The position numbers and the translations under genes are program-made. Shown piece after piece: positions 32,782-38,293 of a stretch of 38,293 bases of DNA (the stretch's first letter is position 1; each line of letters starts with the position of its first letter). The stretch spans positions 1-38,293 of the forward strand of contig JAXHUM010000121.1 of the NCBI GenBank assembly GCA_034189325.1, given 5' to 3'. The DNA is from JAXHUM01 sp034189325 (lineage in GTDB: Bacteria; Desulfobacterota; DSM-4660; Desulfatiglandales; Desulfatiglandaceae). The notes beneath the pieces are model-generated. The model was not told where the DNA came from, made no database searches, and was given only the letters and a program-made list of their open reading frames with translations.

Positions 32782-32925
32782 TCAAAAAATAAAGACGCTG
32801 TTGAAAAAGCTCGCAAGAAATAGGTCCTGGATCTGACAGGGGGTTATGCATAGAAATCTCCCTGGGCTTTTCTCTGTCTATAGAGGTGCCCATATAAATA
32901 TTTCTCATTGATTGTAGTGAAAACA

Positions 32926-33528
32926 ATGCCGATGAATCTTTTCCGAGCACTGAGGTTACGCTTCTCTCTTAAAATGAGTGGTGCTGTACTCTTGTTTTTT
33001 CTCGCAGGACCGTGTCTTCTAAGCTTTTCCTCTTGTGGTTATCATCTCCGATCAACGGCTCGACCGATTGGAATGGACATTCACAGCATTGCCATCCCTT
33101 TGATTCGAAGCACATCTTCTCAATTGGGCTTTGAAGGTGCGTTTACAAAAGTGATCCGCGAGGAGTTCTTCAGCCATTCAAAGGTGCCCATCGTTTCCCG
33201 CTCAGAGGCGGATGCTGTTCTCGTTGGAAAAGTCGTCCATGTTGAGACAGAGGCCTTGAGTTACAGGCTTGAACAGGGTGTTGTCCAGGATCAGAACACT
33301 TCCTATGAAGTGACCGATACTCGAAGAATAAGAATCACTCTCGATGCGACGCTGATTGCGGGAGACACCGGCAAGACAATCTGGAAAGAGAGTGAGATGG
33401 AAGAGAAGGAGACATTTTCCGTGGGGACGGATCCGCTTTCAAACAATTACAATCAGATGAAGGCGATCATTGAAATCGCCAGACGGTTTGCCGAGAGACT
33501 ATATTCAAAGACCATGGAAAGGTTCTGA
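32926..33528 (+). CDS. lptE: LPS-assembly lipoprotein LptE
   Basis: This predicted outer-membrane lipoprotein of 200 residues would plug the LptD barrel and help insert lipopolysaccharide. It has a positively charged N-terminus, a hydrophobic stretch, and a lipobox ending FSSC with the lipidated Cys37, followed by GYHLR, the LptE signature. The rest alternates strands and helices as in the family (IAIPLIRSTSS, ADAVLVGKVVH). A TTG at 32908 could add six residues; the ATG at 32926 is a simpler start, without a clear ribosome-binding site. The stop overlaps the holA start by one base (TGATG). Similarity to the family is weak but the location between leuS and holA supports it. Confidence 0.85.
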   Translation: MPMNLFRALRLRFSLKMSGAVLLFFLAGPCLLSFSSCGYHLRSTARPIGMDIHSIAIPLIRSTSSQLGFEGAFTKVIREEFFSHSKVPIVSRSEADAVLVGKVVHVETEALSYRLEQGVVQDQNTSYEVTDTRRIRITLDATLIAGDTGKTIWKESEMEEKETFSVGTDPLSNNYNQMKAIIEIARRFAERLYSKTMERF

Positions 33529-34538
33529 TGCCGTCAGATCTTGTCCCTGAGAAAGTTGAAAGGGATCTGGAAAGAGGACAACTCGCCCCTTTTTATCTCT
33601 TTTACGGAGATAGTGAATTCCTCCTCGAAAAAACCCTTAGCAAGATTCGTCTCACCTATATCCCTGAGGCTGCTAGGGATTTTAATCTCCATCTTTTTTA
33701 TGGAGAGAAGTCGGACAAGAGCACTCCCGGCGAGATTATTGACTGCGCGAGGTCCCTTCCGTTTCTGTCTTCCAATAGGCTCGTTATTGTTCGAAGGACA
33801 GAAAATTTTTCAACCTCAGCCCTTGAGGCCTTTATCCCTTACATGGAAAGCCCGGTGGAATCGACCTGCCTGATATTCGTGTCTTCAAAGACCGACTTCA
33901 GAAAAAAATTCTACTCGAAAATCAGGAGCTTCGGCCGATCAGTCAACTTTAAAAGGCCCTACAACAACCAGATTGTGCCATGGATCAAGAGGATGGCCAG
34001 AGAGATAGGACTGAGTATTGATGGGGCGGGGAGCGCCTATCTACAACAGATCGTAGGGAACAGGCTGATCGACCTGTACGCCGAATTAGAAAAGCTCCAT
34101 TTGCGGTATGAGAAAGATCCGGTAGGTGTGGAAGAGGTCAAGGCCCTTGCCATCTACAGCCGTATCCATACCGTCTTCGAACTGATTGACGCGGTATCGC
34201 TTAAGCAATGCCCTGAAGCCCTGTCTATTTGTAGGAAGCTGATCGAAGAGGAGGGAAATGACGGGATTTTCAAGACCATGGGGATGCTCACCCGTCAAAT
34301 ACATCTGTTGTGGCAGACCAACTCGATCATTGAATCGGGTGGCCGAACGAACGATGTGGCTCGAAAACTTCAACTCCGCGATTTTCAGGCAAAGCGACTG
34401 GTCCCCCAGGCGAAAAAGTGGAATGATGACGATCTTGAACAGGCTTTACATCATTTATATAGGGCTGATGGACTGCTGAAGTCAGGCGCTCAAGGGCAGA
34501 TTGTCCTTGAGGAGGTCATCTTGTCTCTCTGTTCGTGA
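33528..34538 (+). CDS. holA: DNA polymerase III subunit delta
   Basis: This 336-residue protein is the wrench of the clamp loader that opens the sliding clamp. It starts with the P-loop-less AAA+ domain (LAPFYLFYGDSEFLLEKTL, then LPFLSSNRLVIVRR and the FVSSKTDFRKKFY strand) and ends with the helical collar domain (LLWQTNSIIESGG, LEQALHHLYRADGLLKSG). Its start codon overlaps the lptE stop, which implies translational coupling. The next gene, rpsT, is convergent, with 32 nt between stops. Confidence 0.93.
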   Translation: MPSDLVPEKVERDLERGQLAPFYLFYGDSEFLLEKTLSKIRLTYIPEAARDFNLHLFYGEKSDKSTPGEIIDCARSLPFLSSNRLVIVRRTENFSTSALEAFIPYMESPVESTCLIFVSSKTDFRKKFYSKIRSFGRSVNFKRPYNNQIVPWIKRMAREIGLSIDGAGSAYLQQIVGNRLIDLYAELEKLHLRYEKDPVGVEEVKALAIYSRIHTVFELIDAVSLKQCPEALSICRKLIEEEGNDGIFKTMGMLTRQIHLLWQTNSIIESGGRTNDVARKLQLRDFQAKRLVPQAKKWNDDDLEQALHHLYRADGLLKSGAQGQIVLEEVILSLCS

Positions 34539-34570
34539 AATCCTGTCCACCTTTTTATCGTGTCAGTTAA

Positions 34571-34852
34571 TCAGGTTACATTCTCAGTTGTTCTGAGTTG
34601 ATTGACCGAACGCGTCAGGCGGGAAATTTTGCGGATAGCCGTTTTCCTATGGATAATACTCTTTCCGGAGGTCTTCTGGATAATTGAAACTGCTCTTTTC
34701 AAACTCTCTTCAGCCTGTTCTAAGGAGTTCTCAGCAATAGCGGATTTCACTTCCTTAACAGCGGTTTTGATCCTTGTCTTGTAATTCTTATTCCTTAACC
34801 TTCTGACTTCACTCTGTTTTGCCCTCTTCAGTGCTGACTTGTGGTTGGCCAA
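34571..34852 (-). CDS. rpsT: Ribosomal protein S20 (TTG start)
   Basis: This 93-residue, highly basic helical small-subunit protein begins ANHKSALKRAKQSEVRR and contains GKSIIHRKTAIRKISRL, both typical of S20. The start codon is TTG, with AAGGAG 8 nt upstream. Escherichia coli rpsT likewise uses UUG, where the weak codon contributes to S20 autoregulation, so conserved translational control is plausible here. A candidate promoter lies 58-87 nt upstream. Its position beside holA is the usual one. Confidence 0.96.
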   Translation of the reverse strand: MANHKSALKRAKQSEVRRLRNKNYKTRIKTAVKEVKSAIAENSLEQAEESLKRAVSIIQKTSGKSIIHRKTAIRKISRLTRSVNQLRTTENVT

Positions 34853-34909
34853 ACTAAAATCTCCTTATTTCAATAGAGTCCTATACATCCCAAATTATGC
34901 TAAACTGTA

Positions 34910-34939
34910 AAATTACAGTAATACCTTCTCCAATGTCAA
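34910..34939 (-). promoter_or_regulatory. Candidate rpsT promoter with inverted repeat over the -10
   Basis: On the minus strand a perfect TTGACA (34939-34934) is followed by an 18-nt spacer and TAATTT (34915-34910). The -10 lies in a 16-bp inverted repeat ACTGTAAAATTACAGT (34904-34919), with perfect 7-bp arms and a 2-bp centre. The spacing is 2 bp short of a LexA box, so the repeat may be the operator of another regulator, or chance. Confidence 0.5.
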
Positions 34940-34972
34940 GATCTTTTCACGTTTTCAAATATTGACCCCGCA

Positions 34973-36676
34973 TCAGCCCTTGCCTTTCTTCTTCACTTTG
35001 GCCCACGTATCACGCATGGTCACGGTTCTATTGAAGACCACGGCCTTGTCTGAAGAATCGACCGAATCAACACGAAAATATCCCTGCCTCTCGAATTGGA
35101 ACCGATCTCCAGACACGGCGTTCTTGAGAGAGGGTTCAGCTCGAGATGATTTCAGGGTGATCAGTGAATCAGGATTCAAATAGGTTTTAAAATCAGGGCC
35201 CTCTTTGCCCTGGTCTGGATTTGGGACGGTAAAGAGGTGATCATAGAGCCGAACTTCAGCCTCAAGCGAATGGGCGGCCGAAACCCAGTGTAAGGTTGAC
35301 TTAACCTTGCGTCCGTCCTGAGCCGCTCCTCCCCTGGTTTCCGGGTCGTAGGTGCAATGAAGCTCGATGACTTCGCCTGTTTTTTCATCCTTCACAACAT
35401 CAACGCACTTAACGAAATAGGCGTATCTAAGCCTTACTTCTCTGCCGGGAGCGAGGCGAAAGAATTTTTTCGGCGGTTCTTCAAGAAAGTCCTCTTTCTC
35501 GATATAGAGCACACGAGAAAACGGAACCTTGCGCGTTCCCATGGTTGGGTCTTCCGGATTGTTTACTGCCTCCAGCTCTTCCCCTTCTCCCTCCGGATAG
35601 TTGGTAATCACCACACGTAAGGGGCGCAAGACGACCATGACGCGAGGAGCATTCTTGTTGAGGTCTTGCCGTATACAGTGTTCCAGCAACGCAATATCGA
35701 CGAGACTATCTCTCTTGGCTACCCCGATCCGGTCGCAGAAATCTCGAATGGATGCGGCTGTGTATCCTCGTCTGCGCAACCCTGAGATAGTTGGCAATCT
35801 GGGATCGTCCCAACCGTCCACAAGGCCCTCTTCAACCAATTTGAGGAGTTTTCGCTTGCTCATTACCGTGTGACTCAGGTTTAATCGTGCAAACTCGATC
35901 TGTTGAGGGTGGCAATCGACATCTAACTGATCGAGGACCCAGTCATAGAGGGGACGATGGTCTTCGAATTCGAGGGTACAAATGGAATGTGTAATGCCTT
36001 CGATGGAGTCTGAAAGACAATGGGTATAGTCATACATCGGATATAGGCACCACTTGTTTCCGGTTCGGTGATGAGTCGCTCTGAGAATTCTGTAGAGAAC
36101 CGGATCACGCATATTCAGGTTGGGAGAGGCCATATCAATTTTAGCGCGGAGGACCCTGGCGCCATCCTCAAAATCTCCCGCCCTCATACGGGCAAAGAGA
36201 TCGATGTTTTCTTCAACCGGTCGTGAGCGAAAAGGGCTTTCCCTGCCAGGTTTGGTCAAACTGCCACGATACTCTCTGATTTGATCCGGACTAAGGTCGC
36301 AGACATAGGCAAGACCTTTTTTTATCAGTTGAACAGCGTATTCATAAAGCTTCTCAAAGTAATCTGATGCGTAATAGAGGCGGTCTCCCCAATCAAATCC
36401 AAGCCATCTCACGTCGGATTTGATGGACTCTATGTACTCAACATCTTCCTTGCTGGGATTGGTATCATCGAAACGAAGATTGCAGAGGCCTCCTTCATGT
36501 TCGTCCGCAATGCCGAAGTTGAGGCAGATAGACTTGGCATGACCAATGTGGAGGTATCCGTTCGGTTCTGGAGGAAACCTGGTATGAACACGACCTTGGT
36601 TTTTCTTGACCTTCAAATCGTCTGCTATAATATGGCGAATGAAATTGGCTGGGGGGGTAATATCTTCTGTGGACAT
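34973..36676 (-). CDS. glnS: Glutaminyl-tRNA synthetase
   Basis: This 567-residue class I synthetase charges tRNA-Gln directly. It has RFPPEPNGYLHIGHAKSICL with the HIGH motif, RFDDTNPSKE typical of GlnRS, and the VMSKRKLLKLVEEG loop in place of KMSKS. The C-terminal half carries the beta-barrel anticodon-binding domains, with the RDPVLYRI and LRVVITNYPEG blocks. GGAGCCACAAAT precedes the ATG. GlnRS was spread among bacteria by transfer from eukaryotes; its presence next to gltX in one genome means the transamidation route is not essential for glutamine. Confidence 0.96.
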   Translation of the reverse strand: MSTEDITPPANFIRHIIADDLKVKKNQGRVHTRFPPEPNGYLHIGHAKSICLNFGIADEHEGGLCNLRFDDTNPSKEDVEYIESIKSDVRWLGFDWGDRLYYASDYFEKLYEYAVQLIKKGLAYVCDLSPDQIREYRGSLTKPGRESPFRSRPVEENIDLFARMRAGDFEDGARVLRAKIDMASPNLNMRDPVLYRILRATHHRTGNKWCLYPMYDYTHCLSDSIEGITHSICTLEFEDHRPLYDWVLDQLDVDCHPQQIEFARLNLSHTVMSKRKLLKLVEEGLVDGWDDPRLPTISGLRRRGYTAASIRDFCDRIGVAKRDSLVDIALLEHCIRQDLNKNAPRVMVVLRPLRVVITNYPEGEGEELEAVNNPEDPTMGTRKVPFSRVLYIEKEDFLEEPPKKFFRLAPGREVRLRYAYFVKCVDVVKDEKTGEVIELHCTYDPETRGGAAQDGRKVKSTLHWVSAAHSLEAEVRLYDHLFTVPNPDQGKEGPDFKTYLNPDSLITLKSSRAEPSLKNAVSGDRFQFERQGYFRVDSVDSSDKAVVFNRTVTMRDTWAKVKKKGKG

Positions 36677-37008
36677 ATTTGTGGCTCCTTTTTTCGGCTC
36701 AGTGGAGGAGGCTTTTCTTGGCCATCTTCTCTACTGATTGAGCTTAGAAGAAGGGCATTTGTGTGGCAAGGAAAAAACTCGATTTTCAACTCAAGGTCAC
36801 GATTTTTTTATTGATTCATGCTGGTCCGGCTCAAAGACGGTGTGTAATTTTTTACCATGGAGTGGTCATTATTTTGCCGCAAGGTTTGGTATTAAGAGGT
36901 TTGGAAGGTTTTGCGTCCTACCTTAACTAAATATTGTAAATTATTGATATGTAATAAGAATAAAAGATAAGTCGTGTCTGGCACGTATTTTTCATTAAGC
37001 GAGGGTTT
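36677..37008. other. Intergenic region of 332 bp between divergent genes
   Basis: No gene is visible. It is A+T-rich near 36925-36970. CTGGCACGTATTTTTCA at 36977-36993 resembles a sigma-54 element but lacks the GC doublet at -12 (see rejected items). GAGGGTTT is the ribosome-binding site for the gene at 37009. Confidence 0.45.
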
Positions 37009-37350
37009 ATGGAAAATCTAAGATGGGAAGATGAAAGAAGAAAAAGGGAAAAGGCAGCACTGGAACAGCATTCCAGGCTCCATAGATTATTTGTTCAAGA
37101 CAGGCCGGGTTTTGAGCGGGAGAGAAGGAAGCTCCTGGATGACTTCTTCAGCAGCGTTGAAGACGATAGCAGAAGAAAGAGACTTCAAGCCCTCCAGGAT
37201 TCGTGGGATGAAAAGATGAGAAACGCAGGGTCGGACCATGACAGGTTTGTATTGGCCAAGACGCTCTTCTGGAAACATATTGAGGAGAAGTGGGTCCCTG
37301 CATTGGAGCACTGGGAACAGCTCAAGAAGAGGGATTCTGTGGGAGAATAA
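37009..37350 (+). CDS. DUF3135-like small protein
   Basis: This 113-residue, highly charged helical protein has no signal or membrane segment. The segment RLHRLFVQDRPGFERERRKLL followed by RRKRLQALQDSWDEKMR and DRFVLAKTLFWKHIEEK resembles DUF3135, whose members read D-x-x-F-E-x-x-R and R-L-x-x-L-Q-x-x-x-D. The function of that family is not known. GAGGGTTT just before the ATG is a fair ribosome-binding site. It stands alone, between glnS (divergent) and the partial gene at the right edge. Confidence 0.65.
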   Translation: MENLRWEDERRKREKAALEQHSRLHRLFVQDRPGFERERRKLLDDFFSSVEDDSRRKRLQALQDSWDEKMRNAGSDHDRFVLAKTLFWKHIEEKWVPALEHWEQLKKRDSVGE

Positions 37351-37704
37351 CCCAACACAACATTAGTATAGCTTGCTGAGATGCTCAGAAATACTCGAAG
37401 GAAATTGAACTGCCAGATCTAGCGCTACAGACATATTAAGTCATATCAAGATATTATAGCGATTAACTATGGCTTGGCCCGACGATTTTCAAAAAATGAA
37501 TAACTGTTGACTTATTGTTCTTTTTGTCTTTAATTGTATCTTTTCTTTCTTGGACAAAGAGATAAAAGTGTTAGCGGGAACGGCTTGAAATATATTTAAA
37601 ACCAAACATTTCTGTAGTCATAAAGACATAGTCCACGGTTTACTGGTACCTAGATTCATCTATAAACTAGCAACAATTCAGCTCATCCCAAACCGAGGAT
37701 CAAC
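37351..37704. other. Intergenic region of 354 bp
   Basis: No gene is seen. A TTGACT near 37507 followed after 17 nt by TTAATT may be a weak promoter for the gene at 37705. A+T content is high from 37460 to 37620. Confidence 0.4.
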
Positions 37705-38293
37705 ATGGCCATCTACAAGCGAATACTACCTTTTCCGGAAAGAGATGTAAAAGCGAATCCTCCCTCCATTCGGTCTGTCCGGCAAATGCCGCGGTTGTTC
37801 AGACACCAAGATGTTATCGATTCTCTTGAATCCGCCAAACCAATAAAGAATAAAAACCTCTCCGATATCCTGAATCATATTAACTTTGTTGGAGGCCATA
37901 TCCTTGTCCAATTGCATCATCCAAAATATAAAGAGAGCATCCTGGTAGAGGCCCGCCCTGACCCCTGCCTTGGCAAAGAACTCACCTGCACCTGGTCTGA
38001 TGATTCCCTTTCAGATGTCGAATTGGAGACCTATGAATTCCGGCATTTGCTCATTGACGACGGCCGGACGATGATAGTGGTTCCTGTTATTCCGAATGAA
38101 AGAAACGGTAGACGTTTCACTGTCGACCTCCCTCCCAATGGCTATGCCGTGGGCAAGAGGCAATCAAAACGATTTGCCTGTCGTGAACTGGCTGTAGTGC
38201 TTGATCAGAGCGGTTTTTTGGCCAAAGGGACTTTGCTGGACTTCTGCCTGGAGAAATTTCGGGTCAGGGTTCGTCCCGAGAAGTTCTGTTCCT
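37705..38293 (+). CDS. Partial protein, possibly PilZ-containing (truncated by window end)
   Basis: An open frame of 196 codons starts MAIYKRILPFPERDVK and runs past the right edge without a stop. GAGGATCAAC precedes the ATG. The first 150 residues do not match a family I know; the segment KRQSKRFACRELAVVLDQSG followed by FLAKGTLLDFCLEKFRVRV looks like the beginning of a PilZ domain (RxxxR, then D/N-x-S/C-x-x-G/K). If so, the protein may respond to cyclic di-GMP. Similar N-termini occur, as I recall, in large Desulfobacterota proteins with additional acyltransferase-type domains; this cannot be tested here. Confidence 0.5.
   Translation, partial: MAIYKRILPFPERDVKANPPSIRSVRQMPRLFRHQDVIDSLESAKPIKNKNLSDILNHINFVGGHILVQLHHPKYKESILVEARPDPCLGKELTCTWSDDSLSDVELETYEFRHLLIDDGRTMIVVPVIPNERNGRRFTVDLPPNGYAVGKRQSKRFACRELAVVLDQSGFLAKGTLLDFCLEKFRVRVRPEKFCS

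Noticed and set aside
32782..32925. Terminator after leuS
   Set aside because: Some short inverted repeats are present, but no stable stem followed by a T-run.
34904..34919. LexA box in front of rpsT
   Set aside because: CTGT and ACAG are separated by 6 bp instead of 8, and rpsT is not an SOS gene.
36977..36993. Sigma-54 promoter CTGGCACGTATTTTTCA before the gene at 37009
   Set aside because: The -24 element is good but the -12 GC doublet is TC, and the resulting start would fall on the ribosome-binding site.

Overview
The window looks like chromosome of a Gram-negative bacterium of the Desulfobacterota (former Deltaproteobacteria), probably an anaerobe that uses organic acids or aromatic compounds. 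Three things suggest this. First, there is one long housekeeping run in the order yceD-rpmF-plsX-fabG-acpP-fabF-rpiB-glyA-dCMP deaminase-nrdR-ribD-ribE-ribBA-ribH-nusB-leuS-lptE-holA-rpsT, which I associate with that group. Second, lptE and PlsX/FabF-type lipid synthesis imply an outer membrane. Third, the left half carries ADP-forming acyl-CoA synthetases, an iron-sulfur-type flavoprotein, a LUD-domain protein and split MaoC hydratases, all common in sulfate reducers and syntrophs. The lineage is an inference; no rRNA is present.

Left part (1-3877) is sparse and partly decayed. It holds a degenerate tRNA-Arg(TCT)-like sequence, an orphan ADP-forming acyl-CoA synthetase alpha-type protein, a divergent short endonuclease V, a gamma-glutamylcyclotransferase-like gene broken by two in-frame TGA codons, and two long stretches without a convincing gene. 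From 3878 to 8508 come an alpha/beta pair of an ADP-forming acyl-CoA synthetase, a small zinc-ribbon protein, a region with a terminator and a mobile-element-like hairpin, a flavoprotein, a cupin and an ADP-ribosylglycohydrolase. From 8729 to 13370 lies an accessory metabolic block: a nitronate monooxygenase-like flavoprotein, a DUF6125-like protein, the two halves of a MaoC-type enoyl-CoA hydratase, a LUD protein, and, on the other strand, a hotdog thioesterase and an alpha/beta hydrolase with cysteine at the nucleophile position. Together they suggest acyl-CoA processing, but the substrate cannot be read from sequence.

From 13491 to 18464 are the ribosome-rescue factor ArfB, a small lipoprotein, a eukaryote-like bifunctional 6-phosphofructo-2-kinase/fructose-2,6-bisphosphatase, glutamyl-tRNA synthetase and an unrecognised 352-residue protein. 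From 18992 to 34538 a nearly continuous plus-strand run joins fatty-acid and phospholipid initiation, one-carbon and nucleotide metabolism, riboflavin synthesis, transcription antitermination, leucyl-tRNA synthetase, LPS transport and the replicase clamp loader. S20 (TTG start) and glutaminyl-tRNA synthetase follow on the minus strand, then a DUF3135-like small protein and the start of a possibly PilZ-containing protein that runs off the right edge.

The most notable item is the PFK-2/FBPase-2 at 14486-15700, which keeps both halves and the catalytic residues of the enzyme that makes and destroys fructose 2,6-bisphosphate, a signal usually regarded as eukaryotic. It may be controlled by a palindrome-rich promoter at 14319-14346. 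I did not find a CRISPR array, prophage, complete insertion sequence or obvious defence system.
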